NCBI GenBank assembly: GCA_000702245.1
Contig: KL370879.1
Location: 219,443 to 283,442, forward strand
Length of the DNA: 64,000 nucleotides
Source of the DNA: Lachnospiraceae bacterium C6A11
GTDB lineage: Bacteria; Bacillota; Clostridia; Lachnospirales; Lachnospiraceae
Reading direction: 5' to 3'
Shown in pieces: positions 1-8,200 of the stretch. How positions within the stretch are numbered: the first letter of the stretch is position 1; every line of letters starts with the position of its first letter. The translations under genes were made by a program, and so were the position numbers. The notes under the pieces were generated by a model. That model did no database searches. It was not told the DNA's origin and worked only from the letters and a program-made list of their open reading frames with translations.

Positions 1-1036
1 CATAAGCCTCGTCCGGTGTTTTAACTCCGTCGCCGCCTACAGGTCCCGGTGCAAACTCACCGCCAAATATCTTCGGCGCCACAAATACTCTCATCTCGTT
101 TACATAGCCGGCTCTGACCATGCTCCAGTTAAGGGAGCCGCCGCCCTCGAGAAGTATTCCGTCTATCTTCATCTGACCCAGCCTCATCATCAGGTCATCC
201 AGATCGATATGTCCGTCCTTCTCCTTGACTAGAAGCACTCCGACCTTCTGCTTTGCCAGCTGTCTGATCTTCTCTTTATTAGTTTTCTCAGTCTCTTCAA
301 TCGCCGCGATAAAGGTTCTTATCTCCGGTGCACTTTCAACTATCTTACTGGTCATCGGAATCTGCAGATGACTGTCGCAGATGATCCTGATCGGATCTCT
401 TCCGCCTTCCATCCTGCAATTAAGCATCGGATCATCCTTCATGACCGTACCAATTCCTGCCATGATCGCTGAAAACTCATTTCTGTATTCCTGAACTCTT
501 GCGCGCGATTCCTCGCAGGATATCCATTTACTCTTGCCGGATTCCGTCGCGATCTTTCCGTCCACAGTCATGGCGTATTTCATCATCACATAAGGCCTGC
601 CACTTGTGATAAAGTGGAAAAATACAGGATTCAGGCTGTCGCACTCTTCCTTCATAACATGAGTCACAACCTGAACACCGTGGCTCCTGAGATACCAGAT
701 GCCCTTTCCTGCGACCAGCGGATTCGGATCATCTGAACCTACATACACCCTTCTGATGCCATGCTCTACGATTGCTTCTACACAAGGAGGCTGCTTTCCT
801 GTGTGGCAGCAAGGTTCAAGAGTTACATACATTTCCGCGCCCTTAGCATCCTCTGTAAGATTCTTAAAGGCATCTCTTTCCGCGTGCAGATCACCGTATT
901 GTCTGTGGAAGCCTTCGCCGACCACTTTGTCATCCTTAACGATAACAGCTCCGACAAGCGGATTCGGATTCACTCGTCCGATACCGCCCTTCGCAAGCTC
1001 GATGGCGCGCTCCATATATTTTCTGTCATATGCCAT
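1..1036 (-). CDS. ribD: Riboflavin biosynthesis protein RibD (5' part, truncated by window edge)
   Basis: Bifunctional diaminohydroxyphosphoribosylaminopyrimidine deaminase / 5-amino-6-(5-phosphoribosylamino)uracil reductase, acting on the second and third steps from GTP towards riboflavin. About 345 residues are visible. The N-terminal deaminase domain carries the zinc site H51-A-E53 and C76...C85 (ECCHTGKQPPC-like stretch). The reductase domain follows, with MKYAMTVDGKIA near residue 155 and a GGGSLNW motif later. The gene reads in from the start at 1036 and runs off the left edge, so the C-terminus is missing. The start ATG has AAGGAG nine bases upstream. It lies directly downstream of an FMN riboswitch and terminator, so expression should fall when FMN is plentiful. 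Other rib genes would be expected beyond the left edge. Confidence 0.95.
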   Translation of the reverse strand, partial: MAYDRKYMERAIELAKGGIGRVNPNPLVGAVIVKDDKVVGEGFHRQYGDLHAERDAFKNLTEDAKGAEMYVTLEPCCHTGKQPPCVEAIVEHGIRRVYVGSDDPNPLVAGKGIWYLRSHGVQVVTHVMKEECDSLNPVFFHFITSGRPYVMMKYAMTVDGKIATESGKSKWISCEESRARVQEYRNEFSAIMAGIGTVMKDDPMLNCRMEGGRDPIRIICDSHLQIPMTSKIVESAPEIRTFIAAIEETEKTNKEKIRQLAKQKVGVLLVKEKDGHIDLDDLMMRLGQMKIDGILLEGGGSLNWSMVRAGYVNEMRVFVAPKIFGGEFAPGPVGGDGVKTPDEAY

Positions 1037-1104
1037 TTGAATTATTATTCTCCTTATTATCTTTACTGCGTAGATGCGACACAAATACTCTGCTCATTAT
1101 CTAC

Positions 1105-1136
1105 ACAAATAAGAGCCCCGAGAAAACTCAGGGCTC
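1105..1136 (-). terminator. Intrinsic terminator of the FMN riboswitch
   Basis: On the minus strand GAGCCCTGAG, a TTTT loop and CTCGGGGCTC form a 10-bp stem with one wobble, followed by TTATTTG. It sits between the riboswitch aptamer and ribD, as expected for the expression platform that stops transcription when FMN is bound. The T-run is short. Confidence 0.8.
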
Positions 1137-1164
1137 AACAAACACACAATAAAACATCATGTCT

Positions 1165-1327
1165 CATCTTCTTTCATCCAGACTTTACTGTCGGCTCTGG
1201 GATCACACCAGATCTGCTATTTCCTTAAGCCTTGCTGACCAACCAGATCAACTCAGCTCTTATGAAAAGCTCGTGGGCTCATATTTCTATTTACCACCGG
1301 TCACGATTTTCACGTTGCCCTGAAGAT
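1165..1327 (-). promoter_or_regulatory. FMN riboswitch (RFN element)
   Basis: Read on the minus strand, the region begins ATCTTCAGGGCA and ends AAGAAGATG. In between it shows the conserved RFN blocks GACCGGTGGTA, GAGCCCACGAGC and GAGCCGACAGT followed by AAAGTCTGGATG. The P1 helix pairs 1322-1327 with 1166-1171. These blocks match the FMN aptamer consensus closely. It controls ribD just downstream. I see no clear separate promoter between the riboswitch and the upstream gene, which ends at 1341, so the promoter may lie inside the end of that gene. Confidence 0.95.
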
Positions 1328-1340
1328 AACTTATATTTAA

Positions 1341-4049
1341 TTAATCTTCCTTACCGATTGAGAGGAAGCCACCCTCATTTGCACGAAGGAGAGCACCGAT
1401 ACCGATGTTCTTACGCTTGCCTTCCTTATCGATGTATATCTCGCCGGTCTCAACAAGTGACTTAGCGATCTTTGTAACTTCATCCTTGAACTGGATCATC
1501 TGACGTCTGTCTCTAGATGAAAGCTTGAACATATACTGATTCTTTGAGCTTATGAGAAGGATACTGAATGAATGAACGTCCTTCTTCTGATCTCTGATAC
1601 CAGAACCGATCATACGGCTGTTTGCGATGATGATCTCTGCATTATCCATTGGCAGATACTCTGAAAGGATCAGTTTATAGATCTTGAGGTAATCATCCTC
1701 AGATGCAACCTTTACAGGAAGCTCTGCAACAGCGAACTCGATAACCGAATCCGCAAGCTTGATCGTACCACCGTCATCATTTATTGTAGCTGAACATGCC
1801 TTCGGAACAAGAAGTCTGAAGAACTTGTTCTCTATAACCTTCTCACCTGCAACAGGCTCCTTGATAACAAGCTCAGGGAATGCCTTCTCCAGCTTATTCA
1901 TTGATATGATAGCTGAGTCTTCACCGGTCTCGGCATTCTCCATGAGAACATCATAGAGCTGCTGTATCTGCGGTGTAACGTATTTAACCATCTCAACCAG
2001 CTTATCAACTGCAGGAACATGTGACATAGCCGCACATTCGAGATAAAGGTTGATAGCCTCCTCATCGGAGATACCCTTCTCTCTCTTATATTCGATAACT
2101 CTGAACAGATTCTCCTTATCGAATCCGTCATAATGCTGGTCATATGCTTTCTCAAGGTATTTGAGAGACTGTATCTCGCCCTTGTAGCTTGGATCATTTT
2201 CATTTCTAAGGTAGATCTTACCGAGCTCATAAGCAGCCTGTGTGCTTCCGAGTCCAAGAGCCTCAAGGAATGCCTTCTCTATCTCATAATTGGTTGAAAT
2301 ATAGTAGATCTGTCTCTGCTTCATCATAGCTACCTTAAGTGCTGTAGCACCACTGCCTGCTGCAATGGCTCTCTCCCACTTCTCGATAGCTGACTGAAGA
2401 TCCTCTCCCTTAAGCTCCTCAAGATCCTTGATATACGGCTCAGCTTCTCTGATACCGTTTTCCTTAGCCTTCTTAAAATACTGAAGTGCCTTAGCACCAT
2501 CTCTCTGAGTTCTCAGAAGTCCGTAGTAGTAGAAACGTCCGAGGTAGAAAGGAACACGTCTGTGTCCGAGTCTCTCAGCATTCTCATACCAGTTAAGGGC
2601 CTTCATGTAGTCCTTAAGCTGCTGGTCGTAGATATTTCCCATAAGGAACGCAAGCTCAGGATCCTTTGTAGCATCGAAGAGCTGCTTAGCGTAGCTGATG
2701 GTCTTCTCGATATCGCGGTATGGAGAATCCTCATCATAGTACAGATCTATCAGCAGGTAGCTGGCCTTGATGGAACCAAGCTTAAGTGCCTGCTTAGCCG
2801 CGGTCATGGCGCCTTCATAATCCTCAAGGTAGTAGCAGTAAATAGCTTCGCTGTAATACTGATTGTCCTTACGGTTAAGGCTCTGATCGCTGACACGTGT
2901 CGGATTGACAAATGCGAAAGAGTTAGCTGTCTCGAAGATGATCTCCTCGTACTGCTCGATGATCTCCATCGTAGCACAGACAAATCTCATACATGCAAGA
3001 CGTCTGCCCTGATAGAATGCAAAGGTAACGATACCCTTGTTCATACCCTTGTGATAGAAGGTTGTACAGATACCATCTGCATACTCTGTGATGTATGACT
3101 TAAGCTGAAGCTCTTCATCAAAAGCATCGTTGCAATATCTCAGATAGTTCTCAAGTGTCTTCTTCGAATCACGTGGGATCGAATCATATGATACATACAT
3201 TTCGAAATCCTTGTAAGTAAGGTTCGGTGCATAGTACTCTTCGTCTGTCTCTTCATTGATGGTCTTAACCCAGTCCTTAGGAAGCTTGTGGATATAACCA
3301 TCTATCTGGTTGTGAACATATGTATACTGATACTGAAGCTTTGCAGGGTCGATAGCCTTGTAACGTGGCTCCTTGCCCTTCTCCTTACGCTTCTCAGAAA
3401 GCTCTGAATAGATCTTATCCTTCTCTTCGAACTCGATACTGTCTGTATGCTTTGATGCATAATCAACTCTGTCGTAAGCTGCCTGAGCCTTCTCATCGCC
3501 CATATCGGCAAGTCTTCTGTACCAGAGCATAGCCTTCTCAAGATCGACCGGAATAACGTTCTCACTCTTGTTACCGTACTGGTCAACTCGTGAGAGACCG
3601 TTCTCATAGATGGAACCGAGGTTCATGTAAGCAGCCTTGATACCCTTCTCTGCTGCCTTCTGGAAATATGTAATAGCCTTTGAGAAGTTCTGTGTCTCGA
3701 GGTGCATCTTAGCAACCTTGTAGATCATATCTCCGTCGCCTACGATATTTGTATATTTCTCATAATAGCCTGCAGCCTTGCTGAGGTCCTTATCTGTTGT
3801 CGAATTACTGTATTTTCCGGTCTCATAAAACTCACCGAGTATCTTAAGGCAGTCCGTACCGAGCTGCTTATAACTCTCGTCCATGATACCGATATCTGCT
3901 ATCTTCTCAAGAATCTCAACAGCCTCGAGACCGTTAGCATTCTCCATAAGGCTCATAGCCTTATCAAACTGAAGCTCTGTACTGCTCTTGGTTGTTTTCT
4001 TCTTGCCAATGTTTGTTATCTTATCTTTCAGATTACTGAAAAAACCCAT
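1341..4049 (-). CDS. Large TPR/Sel1-repeat protein of unknown function
   Basis: A 902-residue protein starting MGFFSNLKDKITNIG. The ATG at 4049 has GGAGG eleven bases upstream; the frame stays open 17 codons further, but without a better site. Much of the protein is helical repeats of Sel1/TPR type (for example AITYFQKAAEKGIKAAYMNLGSIYENG and ALNWYENAERLGHRRVPFY, both shortened in meaning here to the A-W/Y-K/A-G-A pattern). Two non-repeat segments, roughly residues 255-400 and 730-870, look like related beta-rich domains that each end in a helix. No signal peptide or membrane segment is visible, so it is probably cytoplasmic. It has its own promoter overlapping the terminator of the crh-like gene. 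Function unknown; a scaffold or stress-related role would be a guess. Confidence 0.85.
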   Translation of the reverse strand: MGFFSNLKDKITNIGKKKTTKSSTELQFDKAMSLMENANGLEAVEILEKIADIGIMDESYKQLGTDCLKILGEFYETGKYSNSTTDKDLSKAAGYYEKYTNIVGDGDMIYKVAKMHLETQNFSKAITYFQKAAEKGIKAAYMNLGSIYENGLSRVDQYGNKSENVIPVDLEKAMLWYRRLADMGDEKAQAAYDRVDYASKHTDSIEFEEKDKIYSELSEKRKEKGKEPRYKAIDPAKLQYQYTYVHNQIDGYIHKLPKDWVKTINEETDEEYYAPNLTYKDFEMYVSYDSIPRDSKKTLENYLRYCNDAFDEELQLKSYITEYADGICTTFYHKGMNKGIVTFAFYQGRRLACMRFVCATMEIIEQYEEIIFETANSFAFVNPTRVSDQSLNRKDNQYYSEAIYCYYLEDYEGAMTAAKQALKLGSIKASYLLIDLYYDEDSPYRDIEKTISYAKQLFDATKDPELAFLMGNIYDQQLKDYMKALNWYENAERLGHRRVPFYLGRFYYYGLLRTQRDGAKALQYFKKAKENGIREAEPYIKDLEELKGEDLQSAIEKWERAIAAGSGATALKVAMMKQRQIYYISTNYEIEKAFLEALGLGSTQAAYELGKIYLRNENDPSYKGEIQSLKYLEKAYDQHYDGFDKENLFRVIEYKREKGISDEEAINLYLECAAMSHVPAVDKLVEMVKYVTPQIQQLYDVLMENAETGEDSAIISMNKLEKAFPELVIKEPVAGEKVIENKFFRLLVPKACSATINDDGGTIKLADSVIEFAVAELPVKVASEDDYLKIYKLILSEYLPMDNAEIIIANSRMIGSGIRDQKKDVHSFSILLISSKNQYMFKLSSRDRRQMIQFKDEVTKIAKSLVETGEIYIDKEGKRKNIGIGALLRANEGGFLSIGKED

Positions 4050-4137
4050 AGCTATTATAACCTCCGTCACCCTGACACTATGTTCAACTGCAACCGCCAA
4101 TTATGTAAACTTCGTCGCAATTGCTCCCGCAACCTAT

Positions 4138-4166
4138 ATCTTAACACAAATAAAAGCCATATGCAA
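4138..4166 (-). promoter_or_regulatory. Predicted sigma-A promoter for the TPR/Sel1 gene
   Basis: Minus strand -35 TTGCAT (4161-4166), 17-base spacer, -10 TAAGAT (4138-4143). It overlaps the terminator stem of the preceding operon. Confidence 0.5.
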
Positions 4167-4183
4167 TAAAGCATATGACTTTT
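4145..4183 (-). terminator. Terminator of the hprK-to-crh operon
   Basis: Minus-strand stem AAAAGTCATATGC / GCATATGGCTTTT (4171-4183 with 4152-4164, one G-U pair) with a six-base loop, followed by ATTTGTG. It lies 33 bases after the HPr-like gene. Confidence 0.8.
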
Positions 4184-4215
4184 AAATGCTGATTTTTCAT
4201 TTATGCTACTTGTTA

Positions 4216-4473
4216 CTATGCTACCGTGCTCATATACCTTACAACAGCATCGATTGCCTGCTCCTCGTCCTTGCCATCAGCCTCAACACTGATAACATCG
4301 TCGTTATGAAGCCCGAGGCTCATCATGCCCATGATGCTCTTGGCATTGATCTTCTTGTCACCGGAAATAAGATAAATAGCAGCCTCATACTGGCTTGCTG
4401 TCTGAACGATCTCAGCCACCGGTCTTGCCTCAACGTAATTAGGTAACTTAACAGTAAATTCAGCAGTAGTCAT
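4216..4473 (-). CDS. crh: Crh-like HPr paralogue with Glu at position 15
   Basis: An 85-residue HPr-fold protein. Canonical HPr has a GIHARP motif whose His15 carries phosphate from PTS enzyme I. Here the same position reads YVEARP, so residue 15 is Glu. The regulatory site is intact: Ser46 lies in NAKSIMGMMSL, the standard target of HPr kinase. This is the pattern of Bacillus Crh, which has Gln15, so I infer a regulator that is phosphorylated by HprK on Ser46 but cannot carry phosphate in sugar transport. It is the last gene of the operon that begins with hprK, 23 bases after whiA, with GGGGAC as ribosome-binding site. The symbol is by analogy with Bacillus; orthology is not tested. Confidence 0.85.
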   Translation of the reverse strand: MTTAEFTVKLPNYVEARPVAEIVQTASQYEAAIYLISGDKKINAKSIMGMMSLGLHNDDVISVEADGKDEEQAIDAVVRYMSTVA

Positions 4474-4496
4474 TTTTCTTTGTCCCCTTCATGTAG

Positions 4497-5408
4497 TTAA
4501 TCTTCTCTGGTTTCCCTTAGCCTGTCCGCCATCTCACTGATCCTTCTCAGTCTGTGGTTCACACCCGACTTACCGATGGGCGGCGTAAGCATATCACCCA
4601 GTTCTTTGAGTGAAAGAAGCGGATTCGCTATCCTTATATCAGCCAGAGTTCTGAGGCTGTCCGGAAGGTAATCTCTTCCCATCCGTTCATCCAGATACTC
4701 GATATCGGCGATCTGTTTAACCGCTGCACTTGCGACCTTGCTGATGTTTGCAGTTTCGCAATTGACTTCACGATTGATCGAATTCCTGATATCCTTGACT
4801 ATCCTGACATTCTCAAATGTCATAAGAGAATTGGCAGCTCCCATAACGCTGAGGATACTCGCGATCTCGTCTCCATCCTTGATATATACAACATAACTGT
4901 TTCTTCTTACCACAACTTTAGGGTCCGTGTCAAATACTTTCATACATTCAGTTATCTGATCCGCACTCTTTTCATCCGAAAATACCATCTCAAAATGGTT
5001 TTTCTTCTCCGGAGAAGAAACAGATCCGGCAGCAAGAAATACGCCTCTGATGAAGGCTCTCTTACAGCAGGTCCTCTCTATGATCATATTATTTGCATAG
5101 ATGATCCCCGCTTTACCGGTAAGCTTCAGAGTTGAGAAAAGATCATCAACCATTTTCCCTCTTATGATGATCTTGCTCTTCCCTCCACTTTTAGTGGTAT
5201 ACATCATTTCTTCTGCAATGTCAAAAGATTTTCTTACCAGCCAGTATATTTTCTTCTGTATCAGCTCGTTTTCCGGTTTTATGGATATACAGCCGTCCTC
5301 CAGCTTTCCGGAGGCACATATTATCCCCGCAAGCTCTGCATTGCGGCAGTGAACCGGCTGAGCATAGATATCCGCAAGCTCATTTTTAAGGTCTGATGAA
5401 TAAGACAT
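4497..5408 (-). CDS. whiA: Sporulation/division regulator WhiA
   Basis: A 303-residue protein with the two-part WhiA layout: an N-terminal LAGLIDADG-homing-endonuclease-like domain (SYSSDLKNELA start, CCKRAFIRGVFLAAGS in the middle) and a C-terminal helix-turn-helix (LRTLADIRIANPLLSLKEL, LTPPIGKSGVNHRLRRI). The family binds DNA and influences cell division and chromosome segregation in Firmicutes. The start codon follows the rapZ stop directly (TAGATG), so translation is coupled. The gene order rapZ-whiA-HPr paralogue matches the Bacillus yvcJ-yvcL-crh arrangement, except that yvcK is absent between rapZ and whiA. Confidence 0.95.
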   Translation of the reverse strand: MSYSSDLKNELADIYAQPVHCRNAELAGIICASGKLEDGCISIKPENELIQKKIYWLVRKSFDIAEEMMYTTKSGGKSKIIIRGKMVDDLFSTLKLTGKAGIIYANNMIIERTCCKRAFIRGVFLAAGSVSSPEKKNHFEMVFSDEKSADQITECMKVFDTDPKVVVRRNSYVVYIKDGDEIASILSVMGAANSLMTFENVRIVKDIRNSINREVNCETANISKVASAAVKQIADIEYLDERMGRDYLPDSLRTLADIRIANPLLSLKELGDMLTPPIGKSGVNHRLRRISEMADRLRETRED

Positions 5409-6290
5409 CTACATCTCTCCCTTAACATACTTGTCATTGATCATATCCCTGTGAAGGACGTGTACCGAATACGGAAGCTCCGACAGACTCTCCTTAAGAA
5501 GATTTGCTATAGTCACCGATCTGTGCCTTCCGCCTGTACATCCGATCGCTACCACCATCTGGTGTCTTCCCTCATTCTCGACGAGCTGCGGGATGATGAA
5601 CTCCAGAAGATCATGAAGCTTCTTGATAAATACAGATCCTCTTCCGTCGGACATGACATAGTCCCTGACCTCCTGGTCATTTCCGGTCTTACCACGCAGC
5701 TGCTCGTCATAATACGGATTCGGAAGGAACCTCGCATCTATAACATAATCAGCCTCGGCAGGTATACCGAACTTATATCCGAATGACATGATGGTTATAA
5801 CGATATTGTTATAATTTCTGTCATGGTTAAATATCTCTTGTATCTCGTTCTTGAGATCCCTTGCAAGGAGCATGCTGGTGTCGATCACATAATCAGCTCT
5901 CTCCTTCAGGAAGGATATCCTCTTTCTCTCCTCTGCTATACCCTCTTCAAGGTGTCCAAGAGGCGCAAGCGGATGATCACGCCTGGTCTCCTTATATCTC
6001 TTCACGAGAACATTGTCATTCGCATCGAGGAACATTATCTCATAAACAAACTTATCCTGATGCAGCTTCGACAGAACGTTTGCAAGATCCTTCAGAGTCT
6101 CTCCGCTTCTGATGTCGATACCGAGAGCAACCTTATCATTTGTGAAGCTCTTGTCGGTCAGAATATTTGTAAACTTCTCTATAAGAGGAACCGGCAGGTT
6201 ATCCACGCAGAAGAACCCGAAATCTTCAAATGTCTTAAGTGCGGTAGATTTTCCGGCACCGCTCATTCCGGTAACAATTACAAATCTCAT
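5409..6290 (-). CDS. rapZ: RNase adapter / nucleotide-binding protein RapZ (YvcJ)
   Basis: A 293-residue P-loop protein. Walker A is GMSGAGKS at residues 8-15. The C-terminal domain has the family signature VVAIGCTGGRHRSVTIA and a central DARFLPNPYY. In Escherichia coli RapZ controls glmS through a small RNA and RNase E; in Firmicutes YvcJ hydrolyses nucleotides and affects competence, and its precise role is less clear. The start overlaps the murB stop (ATGA), and its stop abuts the whiA start, so it is an internal operon gene. Confidence 0.95.
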   Translation of the reverse strand: MRFVIVTGMSGAGKSTALKTFEDFGFFCVDNLPVPLIEKFTNILTDKSFTNDKVALGIDIRSGETLKDLANVLSKLHQDKFVYEIMFLDANDNVLVKRYKETRRDHPLAPLGHLEEGIAEERKRISFLKERADYVIDTSMLLARDLKNEIQEIFNHDRNYNNIVITIMSFGYKFGIPAEADYVIDARFLPNPYYDEQLRGKTGNDQEVRDYVMSDGRGSVFIKKLHDLLEFIIPQLVENEGRHQMVVAIGCTGGRHRSVTIANLLKESLSELPYSVHVLHRDMINDKYVKGEM

Positions 6291-7159
6291 ACAAATTCTC
6301 CGATTAGTCTAACCTCAGGTTCAAGTGTTACATCGAACTTCTCCTGCACTATCCTTGTCACATCCTGCATTAGCTGATAGATGTCAGTCGAAGTAGCATT
6401 ATCATAATTTATAACAAAGCCGCAGTGCTTAGGCGAAACCATAGCTCCTCCTACTCTGTAGCCGGCAAGTCCGCTGTCCTGGATAAGCTTTCCTGCAAAA
6501 TACCCCTCAGGTCTCTTAAACGTAGAGCCTGCACTCGGATATTCAAGTGGCTGCTTCTCAACTCGTTTTTTATTCAGCTCGCTCATCCTTGCTGTTATCT
6601 CTGTAGGATCATCCTCTGTCAGCCTGATCTGTGCCCCGAGTATTATCATATCCTGCTCCATGGCTATACTGTGTCTGTAGCTGAAGTTCATCTCTGAAGC
6701 AGGTATCCTCTTCACCTCTCCGTCATGAAGCACATCAACAAACTCTGCAACCTGCTTTATCTCTCCGCCGTAAGCACCCGCATTCATAAATACAGCGCCG
6801 CCGAGTGAGCCCGGTATTCCCGAAGCAAACTCAAAGCCCGCAAGTCCGTTATCTCTCGCTGTCCTTGCAACAGCTGAAAGCATCGCTCCGGCCTCTGCAT
6901 AGATTGCATCACCATCAACCTTTATTGCTCCGAACTTATCCGAGATGCAGATAACGGTTCCCTTATAGCCCTTGTCGGAAACAAGAAGGTTGCTGCCGTT
7001 ACCGATAACGATATAATCCTCACCGCTTGCTCTGCAGCTACTCACAGCCTCCTTAACCTCCTCAATATTTTCAGGGAGGAGAAGCCTTTCGGCCTTCCCT
7101 CCCGTTCTGAATGTAGTATATTTATTTAACGATTCTTCTCTTAATTCGATCATGGTCAT
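6287..7159 (-). CDS. murB: UDP-N-acetylenolpyruvoylglucosamine reductase MurB
   Basis: A 290-residue FAD enzyme that reduces UDP-GlcNAc-enolpyruvate to UDP-MurNAc using NADPH, in peptidoglycan precursor synthesis. Visible motifs: NTTFRTGG-like (NKYTTFRTGGKA), the FAD segment VIGNGSNLL, SGIPGSLGGAVFMNAGAYG, and PSAGSTFKRP, where the second Ser is the proton donor typical of the shorter type II enzymes. The start is four bases after the glcK stop with no strong ribosome-binding site, which suggests coupling; an in-frame ATG two codons later is an alternative. It overlaps rapZ by four bases. Confidence 0.96.
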   Translation of the reverse strand: MTMIELREESLNKYTTFRTGGKAERLLLPENIEEVKEAVSSCRASGEDYIVIGNGSNLLVSDKGYKGTVICISDKFGAIKVDGDAIYAEAGAMLSAVARTARDNGLAGFEFASGIPGSLGGAVFMNAGAYGGEIKQVAEFVDVLHDGEVKRIPASEMNFSYRHSIAMEQDMIILGAQIRLTEDDPTEITARMSELNKKRVEKQPLEYPSAGSTFKRPEGYFAGKLIQDSGLAGYRVGGAMVSPKHCGFVINYDNATSTDIYQLMQDVTRIVQEKFDVTLEPEVRLIGEFV

Positions 7160-7162
7160 TCA

Positions 7163-8101
7163 CTACTTTGTTGCGAGATAAGCGCCGCCGTACATACCTG
7201 CGTCATTACCAAGGATAGCAAGCTCGAAGCCTGTTCCCTTGCAAGCGTGGAAAGCGTATTTTGCATATGCTGCCTTAACTGCATTTATAAGGATGTCACC
7301 GGCTCTTGAAACGCCGCCGCCGATAACAAAAACTTCAGGGTCAACAACGCACGAAACCTGTGCAAGTGCAAGGCCGAGCTTATTTCCGAGCTCATCAACA
7401 AGCTCCATAGCAAGATCATCGCCTGTCTTCGCCTGGTCAAATATCTCCTTGGCAGAGATGTACTGAACCTCACGAAGCTTTGAAGGTCTGTCACTCTCGT
7501 TAAGAGCGATCTTAGCCATTCTTACGATACCTGTAGCTGAAGCATACTGCTCAAGGCAGCCCTTCTTGCCGCAGTTACAGAACTCTGTCTCATCGTTGTT
7601 AATTGTCATATGTCCGATCTCTCCACCAGCTCCGTTAACGCCTGAGATCATCTTACCGTTGATGATGATTCCACCGCCTACGCCGGTTCCGAGAGTAACC
7701 ATTACGATATTGTCGTGGCCCTTGCCGCCGCCCTGCCACATCTCACCGAGTGCAGCCATATTTGCGTCGTTTCCGGCCTTTACAGGAAGACCTGTGAGTG
7801 ATGAAAGCTCATCAGCAACATTGAAGATACCCCAGCCGAGGTTAACGCACTTGATAACAGTGCCGTCATCCTTAACAGGACCCGGAACACCCATTCCGAT
7901 ACCTGCAACATCTGCCTTATCGATAGACTTCTCAGTCATCTTTGCTGTAACCGACTCTGCTATATCTCCGAGGATATACTTTCCGCCCTCATCAGTTCTT
8001 GTTGTGATCTCCCACTTCTCGAGAAGCTCACCCTCTACACTGAACAGACCGATCTTAACAGTTGTTCCTCCGATATCTACTCCAAATACATACTTTGACA
8101 T
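7163..8101 (-). CDS. glcK: ROK-family glucokinase
   Basis: A 312-residue sugar kinase that uses ATP to phosphorylate glucose to glucose-6-phosphate. The N-terminal phosphate loop is GVDIGGTTVK (residues 7-16). The centre holds GNDANMAALGE, LGTGVGGG and the ROK signature with GEIGH, followed by the zinc cluster CNCGKKGCLE. The start has GGAGG nine bases upstream. It is 99 bases downstream of hprK in the same operon. Other ROK sugars cannot be excluded, but the motif set is that of Firmicute glucokinases. A glucokinase next to HPr kinase fits glycolytic-flux sensing. Confidence 0.92.
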   Translation of the reverse strand: MSKYVFGVDIGGTTVKIGLFSVEGELLEKWEITTRTDEGGKYILGDIAESVTAKMTEKSIDKADVAGIGMGVPGPVKDDGTVIKCVNLGWGIFNVADELSSLTGLPVKAGNDANMAALGEMWQGGGKGHDNIVMVTLGTGVGGGIIINGKMISGVNGAGGEIGHMTINNDETEFCNCGKKGCLEQYASATGIVRMAKIALNESDRPSKLREVQYISAKEIFDQAKTGDDLAMELVDELGNKLGLALAQVSCVVDPEVFVIGGGVSRAGDILINAVKAAYAKYAFHACKGTGFELAILGNDAGMYGGAYLATK

Positions 8102-8200
8102 ACTTCCTGTCCTCCATTATCATCAATTATTATATTTACGCCCGTTTCAGGCATGATCATTCTTTTCCTATACAATCATCTTACGACTTCAGTTTGCGGA

